Shown here piece after piece: positions 1-10,854 of a stretch of 64,000 nucleotides of DNA. The DNA comes from Sorghum bicolor. Taxonomy: Eukaryota > Streptophyta > Magnoliopsida > Poales > Poaceae. Position numbers and translations under genes: made by a program. Positions within the stretch are counted from its first letter, which is position 1; every line of letters starts with the position of its first letter. The DNA lies in contig NC_012877.2 of assembly GCF_000003195.3 (NCBI RefSeq), forward strand, positions 17,229,344 to 17,293,343, written 5' to 3'. The notes under the pieces are model-generated. The model searched no databases, had not been told where the DNA came from, and saw nothing but the letters and a program-made list of their open reading frames with translations.

Positions 1-1251
1 CGAGACCGAGAGGGAGCTCACCTCCGACGAGCAGATCTCGCCGGCGGTGAGGTCTCCGGCCACGAGGTAAGCACCAACGTGCTCCCTGCAGCGAGGCGCA
101 CCCAACGGTACCCTTGGATTGGCCGGAGGATGACCGGAACACCTCCGACGAGCATGCATGGCGGCACGGCGGCGCTGCTCGTCGTGGCCAGGCCGCTCCG
201 GCGCGGTAGAGCGTGCGCAAACGCCTCTCCGAGCTTCCTCACCACCCTACCGACCTAGCGCACCCAAGAACCAGCGAAAAGAGGCAGAGAAACACAAGAT
301 CCGTCGCGGCGGAGTACTCCGGCGAGCTCGGGGTAACTCCGGCGAGCGATTCACGGCGCTCGACGGACTCTCACCTCGGTAGAACGCGCGCACAAGCTTA
401 CCCTAACGATGACGAAGGCGCTGGTGCTCTCGGCGGTGAGCTTGAGGCTCTGGTGCGAGCGGCGGGGCTTTCTCCGGCAATGGCGCGCGGAGGAGCTGCT
501 GCTGCTGCGCGGTGCGAGCGGAGGGAGGAAGGAGAAGGAGGGCGCGGGGGACAGAACGGGGGAAATGGCCTGGGAGCCCGAGCCGGCGTCCCGACCAGGG
601 GGGTTGGAGGCCGGCCGCGGCGCGTCCAATGCCGGCGTACGGCCGCCACGTGGCCGGTGCCGGGTGGAGCGAGGCGCGTCCGCGTGCGGGAGAGAGGGGG
701 AGAGGGGGAGCAGGCCGGGCCGCTCGCTGGGCCGAAAGGGAAGCGGGGTTGGCCCAGCAGCGCCTGCCCCTTTCTTTTTTTTGAATCTCTTTTCTCCAAA
801 TTCTTTCTATATTCATTTGGACCAATTTAAAATCATTTTCACCTCTTGCTCCCAAAAACAAAGTTGTTCGAAAACAAAAACTCTACAACTTTGCTTTAAT
901 AAGCAAGACCAAATTCTAAATAGAATTTGAATTACAAATTAAAACTTAGTTCTAGGTTTTTAAATAAATTCAATTTGGAAATCTTGTATAAATTCCATTT
1001 CTCAAATTCCATAGCTCCAAAATTTACACAAAAATACCCTAAATTCTTCTTACTCATAGATCAACCTAGTTTGAATATTTCACATTTTTAGAAGCAAGCA
1101 TCATATTTTTAGCATAATTAAAACACATGAAATAAAGCACATAAAATCATGTTTTGGGATGAATGACATGCCCATGATGCTATGCTTGATGAGAATGCTT
1201 ATGCATTGCTTTGATAAGGCTAAGTGCAAGCTTAACACCTAGGGTGTTACA
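1..1251 (-). mobile_element. LTR of a Gypsy-like retrotransposon (TGTAACACCC family), partial
   Basis: Read on the minus strand, the segment begins at 1251 with TGTAACACCCTAGGTGTTAA, a start typical of long grass Gypsy LTRs of the Del/Tekay type. It then runs through an AT-rich part (about 770-1251) into a GC-rich part (1-770). The same order of sequence, with clear similarity, recurs on the plus strand from 10855, which marks both as one LTR family. The open frames in the GC-rich part occur in several overlapping frames on both strands and look like composition artefacts. The element body would lie to the left of the window. The lineage is inferred from the LTR start only. Confidence 0.6.
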
Positions 1252-3379
1252 ATATGCCCCATAATGTTGAAATGAAGGCTAAATTGTGTATTGTTGTATT
1301 GGAGGATTATAGAAACAATCTAGCTCAATCAAAAGACAACAATGCAAATGAAATCTACGGAATGGCTTCTATGTTGTAAGATATCATAGCATCATGTGAA
1401 AGCAAGCATATTTGGCAAATGGCAAAAGAGACATGAGTTGATGTTCTTGGGTTGGTCTCTACAATGGCTTGCTTTTCATGAACAAGAAGAGTTTGATAGT
1501 GAACTATCTTTGATCAAGGATTGAAGAATGAATCAAAAATGTATAAGTGAGGAAATAACAAGCAAAGGTCAAATGATAAAGGACATGATTCATATTGGAT
1601 ATAAATTGATCTCCACATTAGTTTGCTTGTATGAATAAAGATTTGGTAAATCACTTTGCAATGGTTGAAGTATGAAGATAAAGATTGAAGTGAGTATTGA
1701 GTGTCAAGCCAAAATGAAGAGGATTTAAGGAATCATGAATTAGCTTGACCATATTGATGTTGATCCATATATGTCTCTATGTGAGTCAAACTAAAGCTTG
1801 ATTGATCTCAATATTTATATCTAGAAGATATTCATGCAAGGATCACAATATTGAAGAAATGGTTATTCATTGGATTCTTAATGTGATGTGACTTGTCTAT
1901 GGCTTGATAAGGTAAAGATAGCAAGGAAAGGGCTTCAAGGGACTAAACAGAGGTGAAGGGACAAGCGACGGCTTAAGGATCGAGGTACTGCTATGACGAA
2001 GAAGAGAGTACTTGCATTGAGTAAAGGAACTAATCAAGCTATGAGGGGTCATATTGTGTTGAGGATCAAATCATTAGTGAAAGTGACTTGAAGCCATGGA
2101 GGTGAACTCATATTTATGGAAATGGTTCAAGTCACATGCTCAAGGTGTGTTTGCTCAAAGAAAGGAGACAAAGTTGATTGCAACCCTTTATGGAGTAATT
2201 TTGAGAAGAAATGGCATATGAAGACACTGAAGACTCAAGTGGTTAAATTGGTTATATTCTCTTGTTCTTGAGTATAGGTATGCTGTACTATCAAGGGGGA
2301 TGCAATACGAATAATAGACAAGTCTCAAGTGCTCAAACTAACCGAACCCAAGTGCTAACATGAGAGAAAACACTTAGGACTGCACCTGCACAAGTTGATC
2401 TTGGAGCTTGTTCTCTACAGGGTTGGATAGCGCTTGAAACAAACTTTCCAAAAAGTTTAAGATCACTAGAATCAGAGTTTGGAGTAAAAACTTATGGCTT
2501 TTTTCTGTAAGGTGACCTATGTTGTTTTGGGAGGGCACCAGTGCCGCACTTAATGGGTGGCAGTGCCGCCCCTGTATAGTCACAATGGCTAGTTTTCAAA
2601 TCCTAACAGCTAGTTGAAGTAGGATGAGTATATATACCCATCCCACGGCTCCTAGTCGTGCTACTGATGGTCCAGACCTTCTCAACCTTTCCAAAGCCTC
2701 TCCCCAACCCTCTCTTTGTGAGAGTGAAGTGCTTAGTGCACAATTAAGTGTTGGGGCTATGTGAGTAAGTGTTAGAGAGCTGATTAGAGCAAGATTAACC
2801 TTGAGCACTTATTGGGCTTCATCGATCTTCATTGTGCATTTATTACTCTTGGAGGTGAAGTCTCCTAGATAGCTAGACGTGGCTCGGCAAGCTCCCGTGC
2901 TTGTGGTGAGCAGCGAGACAGTTTGTAACCTTCTCTTGTAGCTAGTGAAATCACCCCTAATTCAAGAGGTAACACTCTTGTTTAGAGAACGAGGGAAGGG
3001 CAAGCCTTGGTGGCAAGCCGGTCCTTGTGTGGGCACCTCAACAACATGGACTTAGGCTAGCCTTAGTGGTGACACCAAACCACGGGTTAAATATCATGTG
3101 CTGATTTACATTCTTGCATTACTTTTGTTGATGAGGTGCTTGCAGGGTTTGTGGCCGATCTACTCGGTGGTACATGTTCCGCTACATATAACTGTTATTC
3201 AGTGGCTAACATACTTGCAGGAAGCTACAAAATTTACTTGATCTGAATTCCCTTGTTTGAATTTTGAATTGTACTAAGTTCCTCCCGCAGGGCGTCAGTG
3301 CCGCCCTACAAGGCTGGTAGTGCCACCCTCTAATCTGATAGAGTTTCGAGTTGAAACTTTGTAGATTTGTCACTAGATA
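1252..3379 (+). mobile_element. 5' LTR of a Sirevirus-like Copia element, first part
   Basis: AT-rich, non-coding sequence that continues past a LINE insertion to the LTR end at 5238, just before a tRNA-Met primer-binding site. It contains a stretch around 2530-2575 with the doublet motif CAGTGCCGC at 2539 and 2561, and a second doublet at 3296 and 3318. Such conserved motif pairs in LTR and non-coding regions are known from grass Sireviruses. The exact LTR start is not visible; it could lie anywhere from about 1252 to 2270. No gene is supported here. Confidence 0.5.
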
Positions 3380-5107
3380 TTTTCTCGAATACGCAGGAGG
3401 ACTGCGTATCATTGTATTAATAGAAGGAAAAAAACTGAGCCGTACAGAAACTCAAACAAACCACACACGCAGACTCACGCGCGCACACACAAAATAAACT
3501 CCTAATAACAGATTAATAAAGAAGAAAAAAACACCTGAGACTAAGAAAAAGACCTGACCACCAAACTCCCTTTATCTATTCTCCTGAGCTGGGTTCCGGG
3601 ACAGCCCCTTGGCCCCAGACAAGGACCAAAGCATAGCTTCCTCCTGAGCAAGAGTCAAAGTTGTGACCAGATTTGGGGTGGCTCCATTGAAGACGCAGTC
3701 ATTACGATGCTTCTAGATGGTCCAGGCACCTAAGATGATAAGAGAGTTCAAACCCCTTTTCACATCACCATTGACCATCAAAACCGTCTTGTCCCACCAG
3801 ACATCAAAGGAGGAATCAGAAGGCTGTGGGGCAAGAGCTGCCAGACCAAAATTGTGCAAGATGACAAGCCAAAACTGTTTTGCAAACACACAGCCAATAA
3901 GAAGGTGTTGGATGTTCTCATCCTCTTGATCACAAAGCGGACATTGGTCCGGATGGGGGAGGCCACGACGCACCAATCTATCAGCTGTCCAGCATCGGTT
4001 GTGAGCAACCAACCACATGAAGAAGTGGCATTTTGGGAGTGCCCAAGATTTCCAAATTCGCTCAAATGGGGCAAAACTAATGGCACCCTCAAAAAGAATA
4101 TCATAGGCAGATTTTGCTGTATAATCCCCTGAAGCAGAAAACTTCCAAATGTGTTTATCGGGGATCCCTTCCTGTAAAACAAATCCCTCAAGAATGTCCC
4201 ACAAAACAAGGTATTCCGCTAAAGCTTGTGTGGAGATTTCCCCCTGAATGTCTTCTATCCACTTATTCTCATTAAGAGCATTCAACACAGTGCGCCTGTT
4301 TGCTCTTCGTTTGGATACTAGCACATACAGATTGGGTGCCAGGATCTGGATACTTTTGCCAGACAGCCATTTGTCCTTCCAAAATAAGGTATTAGCTCCA
4401 TCACCGACTTCAGTAATAGTGGCCAGAGACAGGAGATCCTCAACCTCCTTACTAGCATGGAGAGGCAAGTGTGCCCAAGGTTTACTGGGTTGAGATTTCT
4501 TGAGCCATGGCCATCTTACTCTTAGAGCCACTCCCAAGGCTTTCATATCGGATATACCAAGCCCTCCAAGCTCCTTAGATCTACAGACTTTAGGCCAAGC
4601 GATAAGACAATGCCCGCCTTTTGCGTCCTTACGTCACCTCCACAAGAAACCTCTTCTAATTTTATCAATGGCCTTAATTGCCTAGGGGGGTAGGTCGACA
4701 GCCATGGCTAGATAAATCATCATGGCTGTTAGAACATGTTGCACTTGCACAGCCCTGCCAGCCTTTGTCATCAAATCAGCATTCCACCCGGCAATTGGTC
4801 AGCAATTCTATCAATTATTGGCTGCAATTGATCCTTTGTTAGTTTCCAGAGAGATAGCGGAAGACCCAAATATTTGCAAGGAAAGTCCATGATTTCACAT
4901 GGCAGCAAGCTCCGAATCACATTCAAATCCACATCTGTGCATCGGATGGGCATCACATTGCTCTTCTGAATGTTGGTCCTCAACCCCGAAGCATCTCCAA
5001 ATAACTGTAGCATGTCAAGTGTCAGCGAAATATCTTCAGCAGCCGGTCTGAGAAAGATGGCCACATCTCGTACATCTTCATCAAGTTTGGATTGTGTTGG
5101 ACACATA
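3380..5107 (-). mobile_element. 5'-truncated LINE (L1-type) inserted in the Sirevirus-like LTR
   Basis: The minus strand carries the 3' part of a plant non-LTR retrotransposon. It has the end of a reverse transcriptase, a zinc-finger RVT C-terminal domain (zf-RVT) and a 3' untranslated region of about 330 bp. The low-coordinate end (3380-3420) has the small inverted repeat GATACGCAG/CTGCGTATC seen near the 3' ends of many grass LINEs. It is cut at the 5' side near 5107, and the interrupted LTR resumes there. I could not define a target-site duplication, so the boundaries may be off by some tens of bases. Confidence 0.75.
3713..5106 (-). pseudogene. LINE ORF2 remnant: reverse transcriptase end plus zf-RVT domain
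   Basis: Two minus-strand frames belong to one broken protein. The segment 5106-4771 (about 111 codons) matches the LINE reverse-transcriptase thumb region, with the typical CKYLGLPLS motif at its middle. After stops and frame changes between 4770 and 4547, a 277-codon frame (4546-3713) continues with WPKV/GGLG-type sequence, the WKDKW block, and the zf-RVT signature (FFMWL, W..RL..RG, CPLC...E...HLL..C). The catalytic YADD part is missing because the copy is 5'-truncated. It is non-functional and part of the LINE insertion at 3380-5107. Confidence 0.8.
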
Positions 5108-5238
5108 GTTGTAGGAAGGCAGTGCCGCCCTCAAGGGAGGCAGTGCCTCCCTGACTTTTAATTTCTATTTGAGCGGAATTTTTATAGGCCTATTCACCCG
5201 CCCCTCTAGGCCTCCTAGGCGACATCAAGGTCCTTTCA
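5108..5238 (+). mobile_element. 3' end of the Sirevirus-like 5' LTR
   Basis: The LTR resumes after the LINE with another CAGTGCC doublet (5120 and 5141). It ends with a stretch typical of grass Sireviruses (TATTCACCCGCCCCTCTAGG at 5189-5208), finishing in TTCA at 5238, right before the primer-binding site. Confidence 0.6.
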
Positions 5239-5240
5239 AT

Positions 5241-5256
5241 TGGTATCAAAGATAGG
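5241..5256 (+). other. Primer-binding site (initiator tRNA-Met type)
   Basis: TGGTATCAAAGATAGG lies directly downstream of the LTR end. It matches the usual plant Copia primer-binding site TGGTATCAGAGC with one change in the core. It sets plus as the element's coding strand and fixes the LTR boundary. Confidence 0.75.
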
Positions 5257-5300
5257 CTCTCAATTTTGGGCTTAACCGCCTTGAGAGATGATGTCGACAA

Positions 5301-7315
5301 GTGAGGGGTATCTCTAGAACTTCTACTTTTAGTTGGCTCAAATCTTGGTCTGCTTGTATGCTTGATATTTTGAGGGCCATGGGTCCTCGAATAGAGCAGA
5401 TTGTAGATGTGAGCATTTCACCTCCTAGTGATAAATTGGACTATATATCTAGAGAGGAAGTGAAATGCTTAAAATACAATGCTCAAGCTACTAATGTCTT
5501 ATTTAGTGCTTTGAGTGAAGATGTTCTTGATGATGTCATATTTGGTGATGGTGAACCACTTGATGATGCTCATATCATTTGGACTATGCTCAAAGAAAGA
5601 TATGGCAGCTCCAAATGTGATGAGAAGTTGCTCTCATTGGAGGAACCACTTGAGAGATGCTCAACTTCACCGACAAATGATGAGCCACAAGTGATTCTCC
5701 CAAAAGGCCTAACGGATCATACCACATCCACTTCCTCGTCAACACATAACTTAATGGATGGTAATGAAATGGTTGGTGAGAACAATGCTTTTACATGTGG
5801 TACTCCTACTTTCTCTAGTTTTTGTTGTTCTAACATTTTGAAGGAAGGAGAAGCTTGTGATTGGTGGAGACCAAATGATGAATCCACCTCACCTAGAAGC
5901 TCAGCTCTCCATGTCACTTCTCTTATGTGTCTCATGGCAAAAGGTGAGAAGGTAAAATCAAAATCCAAACCTTCTTCACCTCCTAGTGACATCTCTAGTA
6001 GTGATCTTAGTGATAGCTCTAGTGATGAAGAGATTGATAACATAATTAAAAATTTGGATCCTAAGACCAAACTCTTCATCTCTAAACTAATGGAGAATTT
6101 AGAGGGCATCCTAGCTGAATTAGCAACTAGAGATAATGATCTCATTGCACAAGAAAAAATTTATATTGCTAGTAAGGAAGCTCTTGCATTAGAGAGAAAT
6201 GAGGTGGCCTCCTTGCGCAAGACTTTGGTTAAAGAGCAAGATGACCATGCTCTCACAAAGAAGACAAATGCTGCACTCAACCAAAAGTATTGCAACTTAC
6301 ATGAAAAGCACAAAGAGCTTGAGTTGCAATATAGTCTTCTTTGGGAGAGCACATCAAATCCCTCTAAGGCAAAGGATGCCTCTACTCCCTCCACTAGCCA
6401 AGGTTGTGAAAAATGCTTTAATATTTATTTGAATATATTTATGCCACTAACCTTGCTAATATGGAGGTCATGAGAAAGGAGATTGCTAGGCTCAATGAAA
6501 TCATAGCAGGAGGGTGCATGAATGACACAACTCAAGATGCTAGCAAGAAAGTTGTGAATGGCTTTGAATGTGTGCAGTTTGAGAGAAGAAAGTAGTTTGG
6601 TATAGTTTAGCCTGCACAGACCGTGGCAGTGCCGCACCCCAAGGGTGGTAGTGCCATGCCCCACAAAAATGGGAAGGCTACCAATCTGTCTGCTAATCAA
6701 ACTAAGCTCATAATGAAAAAGCATAGGCAGAACAACAAAGCTCCCAAGGCCATCAAGGTGCAGCATCAACCAAAGAAGACTCTCATCGCTTGCTTCAAGT
6801 GCAAGAAAGAGGGTCACCATGTGAAGGACTGCACCTTAAAGAAAGAAGATAAGAGCATGAACAAGATCCAAGAGAAGAAGAAGAAGATGGTTCACGTAAA
6901 GTCCTCTGGTATGGGATATAGTGCCCTTATGTGTTCCAACAAGGTTGATGACCAAGTCACACTTCCAAAGAACAAGACAAGAAGAAGCAAGAGGAAGTGT
7001 TATGAATGCAATGAGAAGGGACATGAAATTGACTCATGTCTCAACAAAAAAAGTGAAGGTTTGTCATCATCAACAAAGAGGCTCTTTAGCAAGGTAGCAA
7101 GCAAAATACAAGAAAAGAAGGCTAACAAGAACAAGAGTTGTCTATGCTACACTTGTAGAGGAAAGGGACACCTAAGCATGGATTGTCCCATAGGTAAAAC
7201 TCTTAAGCTCAACTCATCAATTGATTCAAATACACTTAGGAGACCTAAAAATGACACTTGTATTAGAAAGGTGATTGGTTCACCAAGTGCTAGCACAAAG
7301 GCCATGGGTGCCTAA
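5301..7315 (+). pseudogene. Sirevirus-like gag, broken, with three CCHC zinc knuckles
   Basis: This is a gag (nucleocapsid) remnant starting shortly after the primer-binding site. The first frame (5301-6473) has the UBN2-like N-terminal region, then a Ser/Asp-rich stretch (about 5960-6050) and a predicted coiled coil (about 6080-6330). A one-base frameshift near 6435 moves the sequence to another frame, which hits stops at 6593 and just after. That second frame resumes at 6623-7315 with three zinc knuckles, CFKCKKEGHHVKDC near 6793, CYECNEKGHEIDSC near 7000 and CYTCRGKGHLSMDC near 7141. No protease, integrase, RT or RNase H follows, so the element is either internally deleted or non-autonomous. 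A further copy of the CAGTGCCGC doublet (6627 and 6649) sits inside the broken gag. Confidence 0.75.
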
Positions 7316-10300
7316 GTCTTTTGTGATTAACCATGATGGATCCAATATAGTTTGGGTACCAAATTGTGCTTGATGAGTGTTGCAGGTACTTGAAGGTGAT
7401 ATGAAGCTTCGGGGTGCTTGAGCAAGTTGATTGAAAATATTCACTCAAGCTATCAACCAATTCATATTGTATCTACTTATATGGTTGACCCAAAGATAAA
7501 TTAATGGAATTACTTGAAACTTCATATTCACCTTAGTAACTAGTACCAAACCCTTGCTAGATAGCCATTTGACTTGTGTTGTCTCTAGTAGTTCATAAGT
7601 ATGTGTGTATTTGAGAATTATTGGGAGTGGCTAGAGTATTTAAAGTTAAATGAACCATTTTCCATATGATGCTTTTAATGGCTCTCTAGTAGAGCAAGAT
7701 CTTATTCATGTTGAAGGTAATGAGGTAATCAAGAAAATGGCCACTGATGATATGAGACCAAAGAAGTCCAAGTTATAGTGATAAGGATATCCTCAAGCTA
7801 CTACTGCATCTGATTCCGCTAACACCTCTGATACGGTAGTGCCGCGCCTCACAGCAGCAGTGTCGCCCCTATATAGATAGCAGCAGTTGACTTCAGTAAG
7901 ACATGGATAAAGCGTAGAACATGGTGATAAGAAAAGTGAAGATGAAGAGACCATCTCATCTATTATATCTCAAGAAAGGTGGTAACAACTATATCTCAAG
8001 TGCAACTAATTTCAAAACTGAACTCCTTTGTGCCTTGTGTAGTCACTTAGGATAAATAAAGTACTTGGAGATACTCATTGGTTGCTGGTCATGAAAGAAA
8101 AAGTATGATTGGTGTTGAATAGATCATCCACACCAAGCAACATAGATTACTTGAGTTTCCTCTGTGGACCTCAAACTATGAATTTCAAGAAAGCTCAAGT
8201 AGAGGCACTTATTATTCATAATTTAAGAACTCTCTACTTGCTCCCAGTGTATGGGCGGGGCCAGGGTTCGGGGGTTTTCTGGGCCTGTGTGAGAAGGTCT
8301 TTCTTCTTAGTTCAAAGCCCGGGGGGCGGCTTGCCCCTCGCAGGTCCAGTATTTTTTATGAAATCTAGACATATGGTAGATTGCCAAACTTTTCATTTTT
8401 CATCTTATCGGCATCTACATGTTGCAATAGTTGTGAGTATCCCTTAACATATTTCAATTTGAATATTCTATTGCTGCCATGACCTAGACATAGAGTGAAA
8501 ATCCCAAGTTCTTAAATGAATAAAGTGTTATATGAGAAATTCAAATGCTTAGAGCACTTATCAAAAGGGAATTTACTATATGACTAGAGTTGTGAGACTA
8601 ATCATTTCTCTTAGTGATTTATGTAGTCTCACTAAATGAGAATGTATTTCTCAAGTAGAATGTGCTATTATATGAAGATCATTGTTCCAAAACCATGTGA
8701 TGTATTCTCTCTAGCTAATTTGAAATTGATTCATCTATGATTAGCCACTCACCATTATATGGATTAAATCTACCCTTTGAGCTTAATTGACCAACCATGC
8801 ACATTCACACTTTCATTCCACTCAAAGAGTGCGCATGAGGCATCAAGGGAGATTTAGTCCATATTATGAGATTTCTCTATTTAGTGACCCACTTGCCATC
8901 CACATAAAAAGGGTTACTAAGTGAGAACCTAGTGCTTGTATTTCTAATACACTCTTGTGTTTAGCATGCATAGAAAATCAATAAGAGATCAAAATCTAAA
9001 TTTGAATGAAATCAAGTTTGAGATTAAATTGAATGAGCTATATTGGAGAAATTAACAAGATTACAAGCATTGATAAGGGGACTGAATGGAAATTGCATCT
9101 TGTGAGTATTCTCAACCAAATCCACCTCTAGATTGGACAAGAAGCAAAGAAGAGTTGTGAAATATCAAATCTGTCTAGGAATTTAAAAAATCTGAATTGC
9201 CTTCCTTCAAGCATGGGTTTGGACATCCAAATACTGATGAATTGACCTAAAACTTTATGAGCATGACATACATATCTAGTACTTGTTGCTGTACAGTTTT
9301 CATGAAGATTTGTTAAGAGGAAAATCAGTTTTGTTGAATTCTGTCAGCTTCAGCATTGCAGATTCAGACCATAGCAGTTTTAGTAGAAATTTATTTTAAA
9401 TGATCAAATGGAGTCCAGATGCACTGAAATTTATACATAAGTTAGTGGACTCATAGATGAAGATCTCTACCAAATTTCATGCATATTGGGCTGGTGGTCT
9501 GAGAGATATGAATTTTTCTCTGAGGGTGATAGAATCTGAAAACTGACTGTTTGAAATTGGATTGCATTATAACAACAAGATTCAGTTAGCTCTCAAGTTG
9601 CTCATAAAAGATTCACCAAAATGAGAAGAATCAGTTTAGGATAAAGGAGTTTTATTGGAAGAAACAACACACACAAGGGTTCAAATAAGTTGCAATCAGA
9701 TTACAAGCAGCATCAAGCAATTGCAACTAGTTGGAACTAGAATAGTTCACAGACTTTTAGAAACAGCAGCCTAAAGGAGCTTGAAATCAATTGGAATATA
9801 GTGTAAACTTCCCTCTTGACCTTATATTGTTAATATTCTTAAGTGTACTTTGTGTACTCCTCTATGCACAAATTAAGGGGGAGTTTAGACTATATCTTGT
9901 TGGACTATTGGTTTCTTTCAAGTACATATTATGCAGTCTTACACATGGGAAAAAGAAGGATGGATGGTTCCAATGGATTCACTAAGTGCTTCAATGCCCC
10001 AAGCCTTTAGTGGAACTAAATTTGAATGAATTGGAGAAAAGAATTAAAGAATGGGCTTTCATTGTTATTTGTCCTCTCTAGAGCTCATCAAGTGTTCATG
10101 ACCCATCCCATTGAACACCTAGGATCTTGTCAACAAAGAGTAGTAACTTCTAGTTCATAATTTGTAAATTTCATGAATTTTACCTTTTTCTCTCTATGTG
10201 GGTCGCCTTAGGTAAAGGAGAACTAGGAATATAATTTGTATCTTGGATGATCACAAGAGCTCTAATTCACCACGCATCATCAATTGAGAAATATATGGCC

Positions 10301-10854
10301 ATCCAAATCATTGGAGTCTCACTTATGATGGTCATATCAATGAAAATCTGTGTGGTGATCTATCTACCTTAGTGGTGGTATGTCTTCTTGGCATAATTTC
10401 AATTATTGCAAATTTATGATGCCTTGACCAAGGTATAGGATGAACTCCACTTGACTCTTAAATTGATTCAAATGCACTTTACAAGTAATTCGAGTACTTG
10501 CTGCATATATTAAGGGGGAGCCCATTCTATATCTTGTGTCTTTGAGACTAACCTCTTCTTCTAGTGAATTTGTGTAGTCTCTCGATAAAAATGAGTTTCT
10601 CATGGGTATGCTACATTAACTCAATCCAAATGGGTAAAGTTGTCTCTCATATTTACTTGGATTGCAATTTTACCTCTTAAGTAGCTACTCTCCATAATAT
10701 AGCTTAAATTCCCTTATTCGGACTTAATGGACCAAAAGTGCATATGTTCTTGCCTTCCAAACATATATGTATGCACTGTCAAAAAAAGGGAGAATTTAGT
10801 CTATGTTATAAGGTTTTGCAATTAGTGACTTACCATGCTATGCTTAGAAATGTT
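7316..10854 (+). repeat. Non-coding 3' part of the Sirevirus-like element with repeated polypurine-like sites
   Basis: No protein-coding gene is visible. The stretch holds degenerate direct repeats: the neighbourhoods of 8560-8900 and 10530-10850 share the same order of short words, including TTTGTGTAGTCTC-like and TTAGTCTAT-like blocks. Polypurine tracts of the form AAGGG(GG)AG followed by TTTAG[TA]C or a variant occur at 8844, 9871, 10509 and 10781. Grass Sireviruses are known for conserved repeats near the polypurine tract. A doublet motif lies at 7838/7859. No matching 3' LTR is seen before the next LTR starts at 10855. Confidence 0.5.
8235..8362 (+). mobile_element. 3' tail of a second LINE (3' UTR fragment)
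   Basis: A GC-rich island in AT-rich surroundings contains the words GGGTTCGGGGGTTTTCTGGG, GCCTGTGTGAGAAGGT and GGGGGCGGCTTGCCCC, followed by CAGGTCCAG and a T-rich end. From memory this arrangement resembles the 3' untranslated region of a common grass LINE family. No open frame is attached, so it would be a very short 5'-truncated copy. This is recognition of a repeat type, not a database match. Confidence 0.45.

Noticed and set aside
158..930. Several overlapping frames of 60-205 codons on both strands
   Set aside because: All lie in the GC-rich part of an LTR, overlap one another in many frames, and show only Arg/Gly/Pro/Ala composition without a domain.
8109..8447. 112-codon frame on the plus strand
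   Set aside because: It runs through a LINE 3' tail embedded in retroelement DNA. No domain is seen.
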